DNA of 64,000 nucleotides, from NCBI GenBank assembly GCA_947095585.1, contig OX352766.1, positions 22,000,939 to 22,064,938 on the forward strand, read 5' to 3'. Shown here piece after piece: positions 10,936-24,406 of the stretch. Source of the DNA: Nephrocerus scutellatus. Lineage: Eukaryota > Arthropoda > Insecta > Diptera > Pipunculidae. Below the pieces are notes generated by a model that did no database searches, was not told where the DNA came from, and saw only the letters and a list, made by a program, of their open reading frames with translations. The position numbers were made by a program, and so were the translations under genes. Every line of letters begins with the position of its first letter. Positions within the stretch are counted from its first letter, which is position 1.

Positions 10936-13572
10936 ATGAACATACAAAATGCATATTATAGAGCTCGTTATTTCTTGACCTTCTCAATTGCAATATATAA
11001 CGCACTTATTTCGAAGTTCAATTGTTTCATCAAAGGATTGTTTTAGAATTAAAAATTAAATTAAATTTGAAACTTGGAATCATTTCATAAAATTAACTTA
11101 CAAAATGCATATTATAGAGCTCGTAATTTCTTGACCTTCTCAATTGCAATATATAACGCACTTATTTCGTTCAATTGTTTCACCAAAGGATTGTTTTAGA
11201 ATTAAAAATTTAATTAAATTTGAAACTTGGAATCATTTCATAAAATGAACTTACAAAATGCATATTATAGAGCTCGTAATTTCTTGACCTTCTCAGTTGT
11301 AATATATAACTCACTTATTTCGAAGTTCAATTGTTTCATCAAAGGATTGTTTTAGAATTAAAAATTAAATTAAATTTGAAACTTGGAATCATTTCATAAA
11401 ATTAACTTACAAAATGCATATTATAGAGCTCGTAATTTCTTGACCTTCTCAATTGCAATATATAACGCACTTATTTCGTTCAATTGTTTCACCAAAGGAT
11501 TGTTTTAGAATTAAAAATTAAATTAAATTTGAAACTTGGAATCACTTCATAAAATTAACTTACAAAATGCATATTATAGAGTTCGTAATTTCTTGACCTT
11601 CGCAATTGCAATATATAACGCACTTATTTCGAAGTTCAATTGTTTCATCAAAGGATTGTTTTAGAATTAAAAATTAAATTAAATTTGAAACTTGGAATCA
11701 TTTCATAAAATTAACTTACAAAATGAATATTATAGAGCTCGTAATTTCTTGACCTTCTCAATTGCAATATATAACGCACTTATTTCGAAGTTCAATTGTT
11801 TCATCAAAGGATTGTTTTAGAATTAAAAATTAAATTAAATTTGAAACTTGGAATCATTTCATAAAATGAACTTACAAAATGCATATTATAGAGCTCGTAA
11901 TTTCTTGACCTTCTCAATTGCAATATATAACTCGTTTATTTCGAAGTTCAATTGTTTCATCAAAGGATTGTTTTAGAATTAAAAATTAAATTAAATTTGA
12001 AACTTGGAATCATTTCATAAAATTAACTTACAAAATGCATATTATAGAGCTCGTAATTTCTTGACCTTCTCAGTTGTAATATATAACTCACTTATTTCGA
12101 AGTTCAATTGTTTCATCAAAGGATTGTTTTAGAATTAAAAATTAAATTAAATTTGAAACTTGGAATCATTTCATAAAATGAACATACAAAATGCATATTA
12201 TAGAGCTCGTTATTTCTTGACCTTCTCAATTGCAATATATAACGCACTTATTTCGAAGTTCAATTGTTTCATCAAAGGATTGTTTTAGAATTAAAAATTA
12301 AATTAAATTTGAAACTTGGAATCATTTCATAAAATTAACTTACAAAATGCATATTATAGAGCTCGTAATTTCTTGACCTTCTCAATTGCAATATATAACG
12401 CACTTATTTCGTTCAATTGTTTCACCAAAGGATTGTTTTAGAATTAAAAATTTAATTAAATTTGAAACTTGGAATCATTTCATAAAATGAACTTACAAAA
12501 TGCATATTATAGAGCTCGTAATTTCTTGACCTTCTCAGTTGTAATATATAACTCACTTATTTCGAAGTTCAATTGTTTCATCAAAGGATTGTTTTAGAAT
12601 TAAAAATTAAATTAAATTTGAAACTTGGAATCATTTCATAAAATTAACTTACAAAATGCATATTATAGAGCTCGTAATTTCTTGACCTTCTCAATTGCAA
12701 TATATAACGCACTTATTTCGTTCAATTGTTTCACCAAAGGATTGTTTTAGAATTAAAAATTAAATTAAATTTGAAACTTGGAATCACTTCATAAAATTAA
12801 CTTACAAAATGCATATTATAGAGTTCGTAATTTCTTGACCTTCGCAATTGCAATATATAACGCACTTATTTCGAAGTTCAATTGTTTCATCAAAGGATTG
12901 TTTTAGAATTAAAAATTAAATTAAATTTGAAACTTGGAATCATTTCATAAAATTAACTTACAAAATGAATATTATAGAGCTCGTAATTTCTTGACCTTCT
13001 CAATTGCAATATATAACGCACTTATTTCGAAGTTCAATTGTTTCATCAAAGGATTGTTTTAGAATTAAAAATTAAATTAAATTTGAAACTTGGAATCATT
13101 TCATAAAATGAACATACAAAATGCATATTATAGAGCTCGTTATTTCTTGACCTTCTCAATTGCAATATATAACGCACTTATTTCGAAGTTCAATTGTTTC
13201 ATCAAAGGATTGTTTTAGAATTAAAAATTAAATTAAATTTGAAACTTGGAATCATTTCATAAAATTAACTTACAAAATGCATATTATAGAGCTCGTAATT
13301 TCTTGACCTTCTCAATTGCAATATATAACGCACTTATTTCGTTCAATTGTTTCACCAAAGGATTGTTTTAGAATTAAAAATTTAATTAAATTTGAAACTT
13401 GGAATCATTTCATAAAATGAACTTACAAAATGCATATTATAGAGCTCGTAATTTCTTGACCTTCTCAGTTGTAATATATAACTCACTTATTTCGAAGTTC
13501 AATTGTTTCATCAAAGGATTGTTTTAGAATTAAAAATTAAATTAAATTTGAAACTTGGAATCATTTCATAAA
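10936..13572. repeat. 1242-bp, eight-monomer higher-order repeat (2.1 copies)
   Basis: Copy 1 is 10936-12177 with order A, B, E, B, A, A, A, E. Copy 2 (12178-13107) repeats the first six units and lacks the last two. Copy 3 (13108-13572) has the first three. Markers are ATGAACATAC with CGTTATTTC in unit 1, AATTTAATT in unit 2, AATCACTTC ending unit 4, AGAGTTCG in unit 5 and AAATGAATATT in unit 6. The period equals the 1242 bp seen at 3-6 kb only because both contain six 156-bp and two 153-bp units; the unit order differs. Confidence 0.9.
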
Positions 13573-16500
13573 ATTAACTTACAAAATGCATATTATAGAG
13601 CTCGTAATTTCTTGACCTTCGCAATTGCAATATATAACGCACTTATTACGAAGTTCAATTGTTTCATCAAAGGATTGTTTTAGAATTAAAAATTAAATTA
13701 AATTTGAAACTTGGAATCATTTCATAAAATTAACTTACAAAATGCATATTATAGAGCTCGTAATTTCTTGACCTTCTCAATTGCAATATATAACGCACTT
13801 ATTTCGAAGTTCAATTGTTTCATCAAAGGATTGTTTTAGAATTAAAAATTAAATTAAATTTGAAACTTGGAATCATTTCATAAAATGAACTTACAAAATG
13901 CATATTATAGAGCTCGTAATTTCTTGACCTTCTCAATTGCAATATATAACGCACTTATTTCGAAGTTCAATTGTTTCATCAAAGGATTGTTTTAGAATTA
14001 AAAATTAAATTAAATTTGAAACTTGGAATCATTTCATAAAATGAACTTACAAAATGCATATTATAGAGCTCGTAATTTCTTGACCTTCTCAATTGCAATA
14101 TATAACGCACTTATTTCGTTCAATTGTTTCACCAAAGGATTGTTTTAGAATTAAAAATTAAATTAAATTTGAAACTTGGAATCATTTCATAAAATGAACT
14201 TACAAAATGCATATTATAGAGCTCGTAATTTCTTGACCTTCTCAATTGCAATATATAACGCACTTATTTCGAAGTTCAATTGTTTCATCAAAGGATTGTT
14301 TTAGAATTAAAAATTAAATTAAATTTGAAACTTGGAATCATTTCATAAAATGAACTTACAAAATGCATATTATAGAGCTCGTAATTTCTTGACCTTCTCA
14401 ATTGCAATATATAACGCACTTATTTCGTTCAATTGTTTCACCAAAGGATTGTTTTAGAATTAAAAATTCAATCAAATTTGAAACTTGGAACCATTTTATA
14501 AAATTAGCTCACAAAATGCATATTATAGAGCTCGTAATTTCTCGACCTTCTTAACTGTAATATGTAACGCACTTATTTCTATGTTCTATTGTGTCATCAA
14601 AGGACTGTTTTAGAATTAAAAATTCAATCAAATTTGAAACTTGGAACCATTTCATAAAATTAACTTACAAAATGCATATTATAGAGCTCGTAATTTCTTG
14701 ACCTTCTCAATTGCAATATATAACGCACTTATTTCGAAGTTCAATTGTTTCATCAAAGGATTGTTTTAGAATTAAAAATTAAATTAAATTTGAAACTTGG
14801 AATCATTTCATAAAATTAACTTACAAAATGCATATTATAGAGCTCGTAATTTCTTGACCTTCTCAATTGCAATATATAACGCACTTATTTCGAAGTTCAA
14901 TTGTTTCATCAAAGGATTGTTTTAGAATTAAAAATTAAATTAAATTTGAAACTTGGAATCATTTCATAAAATGAACATACAAAATGCATATTATAGAGCT
15001 CGTTATTTCTTGACCTTCTCAATTGCAATATATAACGCACTTATTTCGTTCAATTGTTTCACCAAAGGATTGTTTTAGAATTAAAAATTAAATTAAATTT
15101 GAAACTTGGAATCATTTCATAAAATTAACTTACAAAATGCATATTATAGAGCTCGTAATTTCTTGACCTTCTCAATTGCAATATATAACGCACTTATTTC
15201 GAAGTTCAATTGTTTCATCAAAGGATTGTTTTAGAATTAAAAATTAAATTAATTTTGAAACTTGGAATCATTTCATAAATGCATATTATAGAGCTCATAA
15301 TTTCTTGACCTTCTCAACTGTAATATATAACGCAGTTATTTCGAAGTCCAATTGTGTCATCAAAGGACTGTTTTATAATTAAAAATTCATTCAAATTTTC
15401 ATAAAATTAACTTACAAAATGCATATTATAGAGCTCGTAATTTCTTGACCTTCTCAATTGCAATATATAACGCACTTATTTCGAAGTCCAATTGTGTAAT
15501 CAAAGGACTGTTTTATAATTAAAAATTCATTCAAATTTTCATAAAATGAACTTACAAAATGCATATTATGGAGCTCGTAATTTCTTGACCTTCTCAATTG
15601 CAATATATAACGCACTTATTTCGAAGTTCAATTGTTTCATCAAAGGATTGTTTTAGAATTAAAAATTAAATTTGAAACTTGGAATCATTTCATAAAATTA
15701 ACTTACAAAATGCATATTATAGAGCTCGTAATTTCTTGACCTTCTCAGTTGTAATATATAACTCACTTATTTCGAAGTTCAATTGTTTCATCAAAGGATT
15801 GTTTTAGAATTAAAAATTAAATTTGAAACTTGGAATCATTTCATAAAATTAACTTACAAAATGCATATTTTAGAGCTCGTAATTTCTTGACCTTCTCAAT
15901 TGTAATATATAACGCAGTTATTTCGAAGTCCAATTGTGTCATCAAAGGACTGTTTTAAAATTAAAAATTAAATTAAATTTGAAACTTGGAATCATTTCAT
16001 AAAATGAACTTACAAAATGCATATTATAGAGCTCGTAATTTCTTGACCTTCTCAGTTGTAATATATAACTCACTTATTTCGAAGTTCAATTGTTTCATCA
16101 AAGGATTGTTTTAGAATTAAAAATTAAATTAAATTTGAAACTTGGAATCATTTCATAAAATTAACTTACAAAATGCATATTATAGAGCTCGTAATTTCTT
16201 GACCTTCTCAATTGCAATATATAACGCACTTATTTCGAAGTTCAATTGTTTCATCAAAGGATTGTTTTAGAATTAAAAATTAAATTAAATTTGAAACTTG
16301 GAATCATTTCATAAAATGAACTTACAAAATGCATATTATAGAGCTCGTAATTTCTTGACCTTCTCAGTTGTAATATATAACTCACTTATTTCGAAGTTCA
16401 ATTGTTTCATCAAAGGATTGTTTTAGAATTAAAAATTAAATTTGAAACTTGGAATCATTTTATAAAATTAACTTACAAAATGCATATTTTAGAGCTCGTA

Positions 16501-17376
16501 ATTTCTTGACCTTCTCAACTGTAATATATAACGCAGTTATTTCGAAGTCCAATTGTGTCATCAAAGGACTGTTTTAAAATTAAAAATTCATTCAAATTTT
16601 CATAAAATTAACTTACAAAATGCATATTATAGAGCTCGTAATTTCTTGACCTTCTCAACTGTAATATGTGACGCAATTATTTCGAAGTCCAATTGTCTCA
16701 TCAAAGGACTGTTTTAGAATTAAAATTTCAATCAAATTTGAAACTTGGAACCATTTCATAAAATTAACTTACAAAATGCATATTATAGAGCTCGTAATTT
16801 CTTGACCTTCTCAACTGTAATATGTAACGCAATTATTTCGAAGTCCAAATGTGTCATCAAAGGACTGATTTAGAATTAAAATTTCAATCAAATTTGAAAC
16901 TTGGAACCATTTCATAAAATTAGCTTACAAAATGCATATTATAGAGCTCGTAATTTCTTGACCTTCTCAATTGTAATATGTAACGCAATTATTTCGAAGT
17001 CCAATTGTGTCATCAAAGGACTGTTTTAGAATTAAAATTTCAATCAAATTTGAAACTTGGAACCATTTCATAAAATTAACTTACAAAATGCATATTATAG
17101 AGTTCGTAATTTCTTGACCTTCTCAATTGCAATATATAACGCACTTATTTCGAAGTTCAATTGTTTCATCAAAGGATTGTTTTAGAATTAAAAATTAAAT
17201 TAAATTTGAAACTTGGAATCATTTCATAAAATTAACTTACAAAATGCATATTATAGAGTTCGTAATTTCTTGACCTTCTCAATTGCAATATATAACGCAC
17301 TTATTTCGTTCAATTGTTTCACCAAAGGATTGTTTTAGAATTAAAAATTAAATTAAATTTGAAACTTGGAATCACT
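13573..17376. repeat. Segmental duplication within the array, copy 2
   Basis: This is the partner of 4631-8136. It keeps the unit order and private markers. Exceptions are two additional units in the E region (15697-16466 has five units where copy 1 has three) and scattered single-base changes such as TTATTACG in the first unit. It ends abruptly at the broken unit near 17376, whereas copy 1 continues smoothly. The left boundary is also sharp: the preceding unit is E here (13417) and A at 4475. Confidence 0.88.
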
Positions 17377-17446
17377 TTGTCTCATCAAAGGACTGTTTTA
17401 GAATTAAAATTTCAATCAAATTTGAAACTTGGAACCATTTCATAAA
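17231..17446. repeat. Out-of-register chimeric unit, 216 bp
   Basis: A B-type unit beginning at 17231 runs to AATCACT near 17376. It then switches directly to TTGTCTCATCAAAGGACTG, which is the middle of a C-type unit, and finishes as C. The result is about 1.4 monomers long. This is the only expanded unit of this kind I found and it marks an illegitimate, out-of-phase junction at the end of the segmental duplication. It could be a real breakpoint or an assembly join. Confidence 0.9.
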
Positions 17447-17914
17447 ATTAACTTACAAAATGCATATTATAGAGCTCGTAATTTCTTGACCTTCTCAACT
17501 GTAATATGTAACGCAATTATTTCGAAGTCCAATTGTCTCATCAAAGGACTGTTTTAGAATTAAAATTTCAATCAAATTTGAAACTTGGAACCATTTCATA
17601 AAATTAACTTACAAAATGCATATTATAGAGCTCGTAATTTCTTGACCTTCTCAACTGTAATATGTAACGCAATTATTTCGAAGTCCAATTGTGTCATCAA
17701 AGGATTGTTTTAGAATTAAAATTTCAATCAAATTTGAAACTTGGAACCATTTCATAAAATTTACTTACAAAATGCATATTATAGAGTTCGTAATTTCTTG
17801 ACCTTCTCAATTGCAATATATAACGCACTTATTTCGAAGTTCAATTGTTTCATCAAAGGATTGTTTTAGAATTAAAAATTAAATTAAATTTGAAACTTGG
17901 AATCATTTCATAAA
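17447..17914. repeat. Two C monomers and one A monomer
   Basis: Units start at 17447, 17603 and 17759. The C units carry TTGTCTCATC and TTGTGTCATC respectively. The A unit opens with ATTTAC and has AGAGTTCG, which links it to the units at 7828 and 17075. This short stretch bridges the broken unit and the homogeneous A/B domain. Confidence 0.85.
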
Positions 17915-19774
17915 ATGAACTTACAAAATGCATATTATAGAGCTCGTAATTTCTTGACCTTCTCAATTGCAATATATAACGCACTTATTTCGTTCAATTG
18001 TTTCACCAAAGGATTGTTTTAGAATTAAAAATTAAATTAAATTTGAAACTTGGAATCATTTCATAAAATTAACTTACAAAATGCATATTATAGAGCTCGT
18101 AATTTATTGACCTTCTCAATTGCAATATATAACGCACTTATTTCGAAGTTCAATTGTTTCATCAAAGGATTGTTTTAGAATTAAAAATTAAATTAAATTT
18201 GAAACTTGGAATCATTTCTTAAAATTAACTTACAAAATGAATATTATAGAGCTCGTAATTTCTTGACCTTCTCAATTGCAATATATAACGCACTTATTTC
18301 GAAGTTCAATTGTTTCATCAAAGGATTGTTTTAGAATTAAAAATTAAATTAAATTTGAAACTTGGAATCATTTCATAAAATGAACTTACAAAATGCATAT
18401 TATAGAGCTCGTAATTTCTTGACCTTCTCAATTGCAATATATAACGCACTTATTTCGTTCAATTGTTTCACCAAAGGATTGTTTTAGAATTAAAAATTAA
18501 ATTAAATTTGAAACTTGGAATCATTTCATAAAATTAACTTACAAAATGCATATTATAGAGCTCGTAATTTCTTGACCTTCTCAATTGCAATATATAACGC
18601 ACTTATTTCGAAGTTCAATTGTTTCATCAAAGGATTGTTTTAGAATTAAAAATTAAATTAAATTTGAAACTTGGAATCATTTCATAAAATTAACTTACAA
18701 AATGCATATTATAGAGCTCGTAATTTCTTGACCTTCTCAATTGCAATATATAACGCACTTATTTCGAAGTTCAATTGTTTCATCAAAGGATTGTTTTAGA
18801 ATTAAAAATTAAATTAAATTTGAAACTTGGAATCATTTCATAAAATGAACTTACAAAATGCATATTATAGAGCTCGTAATTTCTTGACCTTCTCAATTGC
18901 AATATATAACGCACTTATTTCGTTCAATTGTTTCACCAAAGGATTGTTTTAGAATTAAAAATTAAATTAAATTTGAAACTTGGAATCATTTCATAAAATT
19001 AACTTACAAAATGCATATTATAGAGCTCGTAATTTCTTGACCTTCTCAATTGCAATATATAACGCACTTATTTCGATGTTCAATTGTTTCATCAAAGGAT
19101 TGTTTTAGAATTAAAAATTAAATTAAATTTGAAACTTGGAATCATTTCATAAAATTAACTTACAAAATGCATATTATAGAGCTCGTAATTTCTTGACCTT
19201 CTCAATTGCAATATATAACGCACTTATTTCGAAGTTCAATTGTTTCATCAAAGGATTGTTTTAGAATTAAAAATTAAATTAAATTTGAAACTTGGAATCA
19301 TTTCATAAAATGAACTTACAAAATGAATATTATAGAGCTCGTAATTTCTTGACCTTCTCAATTGCAATATATAACGCACTTATTTCGTTCAATTGTTTCA
19401 CCAAAGGATTGTTTTAGAATTAAAAATTAAATTAAATTTGAAACTTGGAATCATTTCATAAAATTAACTTACAAAATGCATATTATAGAGCTCGTAATTT
19501 TTTGACCTTCTCAATTGCAATATATAACGCACTTATTTCGATGTTCAATTGTTTCATCAAAGGATTGTTTTAGAATTAAAAATTAAATTAAATTTGAAAC
19601 TTGGAATCATTTCATAAAATTAACTTACAAAATGCATATTATAGAGCTCGTAATTTCTTGACCTTCTCAATTGCAATATATAACGCACTTATTTCGAAGT
19701 TCAATTGTTTCATCAAAGGATTGTTTTAGAATTAAAAATTAAATTAAATTTGAAACTTGGAATCATTTCATAAA
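17915..19774. repeat. 465-bp trimeric higher-order repeat (B-A-A), four copies
   Basis: Four consecutive copies start at 17915, 18380, 18845 and 19310. Each is a 153-bp ATGAAC B unit followed by two 156-bp ATTAAC A units. Rare markers such as TTTCGATGTTC (18998 and 19463) and AAATGAATATT (19310 and 19775) repeat at 465 bp. Very few other differences are visible between copies, which suggests recent amplification. Confidence 0.92.
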
Positions 19775-22558
19775 ATGAACTTACAAAATGAATATTATAG
19801 AGCTCGTAATTTCTTGACCTTCTCAATTGCAATATATAACGCACTTATTTCGTTCAATTGTTTCACCAAAGGATTGTTTTAGAATTAAAAATTAAATTAA
19901 ATTTGAAACTTGGAATCATTTCATAAAATTAACTTACAAAATGCATATTATAGAGCTCGTAATTTCTTGACCTTCTCAATTGCAATATATAACGCACTTA
20001 TTTCGAAGTTCAATTGTTTCATCAAAGGATTGTTTTAGAATTAAAAATTAAATTAAATTTGAAACTTGGAATCATTTCATAAAATGAACTTACAAAATGC
20101 ATATTATAGAGCTCGTAATTTCTTGACCTTCTCAATTGCAATATATAACGCACTTATTTCGTTCAATTGTTTCACCAAAGGATTGTTTTAGAATTAAAAA
20201 TTAAATTAAATTTGAAACTTGGAATCATTTCATAAAATTAACTTACAAAATGCATATTATAGAGCTCGTAATTTCTTGACCTTCTCAATTGCAATATATA
20301 ACGCACTTATTTCGAAGTTCAATTGTTTCATCAAAGGATTGTTTTAGAATTAAAAATTAAATTAAATTTGAAACTTGGAATCATTTCATAAAATTAACTT
20401 ACAAAATGCATATTATAGAGCTCGTAATTTCTTGACCTTCTCAATTGCAATATATAACGCACTTATTTCGTTCAATTGTTTCACCAAAGGATTGTTTTAG
20501 AATTAAAAATTAAATTAAATTTGAAACTTGGAATCATTTCATAAAATTAACTTACAAAATGCATATTATAGAGCTCGTAATTTCTTGACCTTCTCAATTG
20601 CAATATATAACGCACTTATTTCGTTCAATTGTTTCACCAAAGGATTGTTTTAGAATTAAAAATTAAATTAAATTTGAAACTTGGAATCATTTCATAAAAT
20701 GAACTTACAAAATGCATATTATAGAGCTCGTAATTTCTTGACCTTCTCAATTGCAATATATAACGCACTTATTTCGTTCAATTGTTTCACCAAAGGATTG
20801 TTTTAGAATTAAAAATTAAATTAAATTTGAAACTTGGAATCATTTCATAAAATTAACTTACAAAATGCATATTATAGAGCTCGTAATTTCTTGACCTTCT
20901 CAATTGCAATATATAACGCACTTATTTCGAAGTTCAATTGTTTCATCAAAGGATTGTTTTAGAATTAAAAATTAAATTAAATTTGAAACTTGGAATCATT
21001 TCATAAAATGAACTTACAAAATGCATATTATAGAGCTCGTAATTTCTTGACCTTCTCAATTGCAATATATAACGCACTTATTTCGAAGTTCAATTGTTTC
21101 ATCAAAGGATTGTTTTAGAATTAAAAATTAAATTAAATTTGAAACTTGGAATCATTTCATAAAATTAACTTACAAAATGCATATTATAGAGCTCGTAATT
21201 TCTTGACCTTCTCAATTGCAATATATAACGCACTTATTTCGAAGTTCAATTGTTTCATCAAAGGATTGTTTTAGAATTAAAAATTAAATTAAATTTGAAA
21301 CTTGGAATCATTTCATAAAATGAACTTACAAAATGCATATTATAGAGCTCGTAATTTCTTGACCTTCTCAATTGCAATATATAACGCACTTATTTCGAAG
21401 TTCAATTGTTTCATCAAAGGATTGTTTTAGAATTAAAAATTAAATTAAATTTGAAACTTGGAATCATTTCATAAAATTAACTTACAAAATGCATATTATA
21501 GAGCTCGTAATTTCTTGACCTTCTCAATTGCAATATATAACGCACTTATTTCGAAGTTCAATTGTTTCATCAAAGGATTGTTTTAGAATTAAAAATTAAA
21601 TTAAATTTGAAACTTGGAATCATTTCATAAAATTAACTTACAAAATGCATATTATAGAGCTCGTAATTTCTTGACCTTCTCAATTGCAATATATAACGCA
21701 CTTATTTCGAAGTTCAATTGTTTCATCAAAGGATTGTTTTAGAATTAAAAATTAAATTAAATTTGAAACTTGGAATCATTTCATAAAATTAACTTACAAA
21801 ATGCATATTATAGAGCTCGTAATTTCTTGACCTTCTCAATTGCAATATATAACGCACTTATTTCGTTCAATTGTTTCACCAAAGGATTGTTTTAGAATTA
21901 AAAATTAAATTAAATTTGAAACTTGGAATCATTTCATAAAATTAACTTACAAAATGCATATTATAGAGCTCGTAATTTCTTGACCTTCTCAATTGCAATA
22001 TATAACGCACTTATTTCGAAGTTCAATTGTTTCATCAAAGGATTGTTTTAGAATTAAAAATTAAATTAAATTTGAAACTTGGAATCATTTCATAAAATGA
22101 ACTTACAAAATGCATATTATAGAGCTCGTAATTTCTTGACCTTCTCAATTGCAATATATAACGCACTTATTTCGTTCAATTGTTTCACCAAAGGATTGTT
22201 TTAGAATTAAAAATTAAATTAAATTTGAAACTTGGAATCATTTCATAAAATGAACTTACAAAATGCATATTATAGAGCTCGTAATTTCTTGACCTTCTCA
22301 ATTGCAATATATAACGCACTTATTTCGTTCAATTGTTTCACCAAAGGATTGTTTTAGAATTAAAAATTAAATTAAATTTGAAACTTGGAATCATTTCATA
22401 AAATGAACTTACAAAATGCATATTATAGAGCTCGTAATTTCTTGACCTTCTCAATTGCAATATATAACGCACTTATTTCGAAGTTCAATTGTTTCATCAA
22501 AGGATTGTTTTAGAATTAAAAATTAAATTAAATTTGAAACTTGGAATCATTTCATAAA
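19775..22558. repeat. Homogeneous A/B domain, irregular order
   Basis: Unit starts run 19775 B, 19928 A, 20084 B, 20237 A, 20393 B, 20546 B, 20699 B, 20852 A, 21008 A, 21164 A, 21320 A, 21476 A, 21632 A, 21788 B, 21941 A, 22097 B, 22250 B, 22403 A. Within each type the copies look almost identical. Only the first codon-like triplet (ATT or ATG) and the A/B difference vary regularly. Confidence 0.9.
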
Positions 22559-23482
22559 ATTAACTTACAAAATGCATATTATAGAGCTCGTAATTTCTTG
22601 ACCTTCTCAATTGCAATATATAACGCACTTATTTCGTTCAATTGTTTCACCAAAGGAGTGTTTTAGAATTAAAAATTAAATTAAATTTGAAACTTGGAAT
22701 CATTTCATAAAATTAACTTACAAAATGCATATTATAGAGCTCGTAATTTCTTGACCTTCTCAATTGCAATATATAACGCACTTATTTCGAAGTTCAATTG
22801 TTTCATCAAAGGATTGTTTTAGAATTAAAAATTAAATTAAATTTGAAACTTGGAATCATTTCATAAAATGAACTTACAAAATGCATATTATAGAGCTCGT
22901 AATTTCTTGACCTTCTCAATTGCAATATATAACGCACTTATTTCGTTCAATTGTTTCACCAAAGGATTGTTTTAGAATTAAAAATTAAATTAAATTTGAA
23001 ACTTGGAATCATTTCATAAAATGAACTTACAAAATATATATTATAGAGCTCGTAATTTCTTGACCTTCTCAATTGCAATATATAACGCACTTATTTCGTT
23101 CAATTGTTTCACCAAAGGATTGTTTTAGAATTAAAAATTAAATTAAATTTGAAACTTGGAATCATTTCATAAAATGAACTTACAAAATGCATATTATAGA
23201 GCTCGTAATTTCTTGACCTTCTCAATTGCAATATATAACGCACTTATTTCGTTCAATTGTTTCACCAAAGGATTGTTTTAGAATTAAAAATTAAATTAAA
23301 TTTGAAACTTGGAATCATTTCATAAAATGAACTTACAAAATGCATATTATAGAGCTCGTAATTTCTTGACCTTCTCAATTGCAATATATAACGCACTTAT
23401 TTCGAAGTTCAATTGTTTCATCAAAGGATTGTTTTAGAATTAAAAATTAAATTAAATTTGAAACTTGGAATCATTTCATAAA
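22559..23482. repeat. 924-bp hexameric repeat, copy 1
   Basis: The order is B, A, B, B, B, A at 22559, 22712, 22868, 23021, 23174 and 23327. Two private single-base markers identify it: AAAGGAGTG in the first unit and AAAATATATATT (in place of AAAATGCATATT) in the fourth. Both recur exactly 924 bp later. Confidence 0.93.
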
Positions 23483-24406
23483 ATTAACTTACAAAATGCA
23501 TATTATAGAGCTCGTAATTTCTTGACCTTCTCAATTGCAATATATAACGCACTTATTTCGTTCAATTGTTTCACCAAAGGAGTGTTTTAGAATTAAAAAT
23601 TAAATTAAATTTGAAACTTGGAATCATTTCATAAAATTAACTTACAAAATGCATATTATAGAGCTCGTAATTTCTTGACCTTCTCAATTGCAATATATAA
23701 CGCACTTATTTCGAAGTTCAATTGTTTCATCAAAGGATTGTTTTAGAATTAAAAATTAAATTAAATTTGAAACTTGGAATCATTTCATAAAATGAACTTA
23801 CAAAATGCATATTATAGAGCTCGTAATTTCTTGACCTTCTCAATTGCAATATATAACGCACTTATTTCGTTCAATTGTTTCACCAAAGGATTGTTTTAGA
23901 ATTAAAAATTAAATTAAATTTGAAACTTGGAATCATTTCATAAAATGAACTTACAAAATATATATTATAGAGCTCGTAATTTCTTGACCTTCTCAATTGC
24001 AATATATAACGCACTTATTTCGTTCAATTGTTTCACCAAAGGATTGTTTTAGAATTAAAAATTAAATTAAATTTGAAACTTGGAATCATTTCATAAAATG
24101 AACTTACAAAATGCATATTATAGAGCTCGTAATTTCTTGACCTTCTCAATTGCAATATATAACGCACTTATTTCGTTCAATTGTTTCACCAAAGGATTGT
24201 TTTAGAATTAAAAATTAAATTAAATTTGAAACTTGGAATCATTTCATAAAATGAACTTACAAAATGCATATTATAGAGCTCGTAATTTCTTGACCTTCTC
24301 AATTGCAATATATAACGCACTTATTTCGTTCAATTGTTTCACCAAAGGATTGTTTTAGAATTAAAAATTAAATTAAATTTGAAACTTGGAATCATTTCAT
24401 AAAATG
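23483..24406. repeat. 924-bp hexameric repeat, copy 2
   Basis: This copy carries AAAGGAGTG near 23580 and AAAATATATATT near 23955, in the same units as copy 1. Its last position is a B unit where copy 1 has A, so the true duplicated block probably ends near 24250. It then merges into the long B run. Confidence 0.9.
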
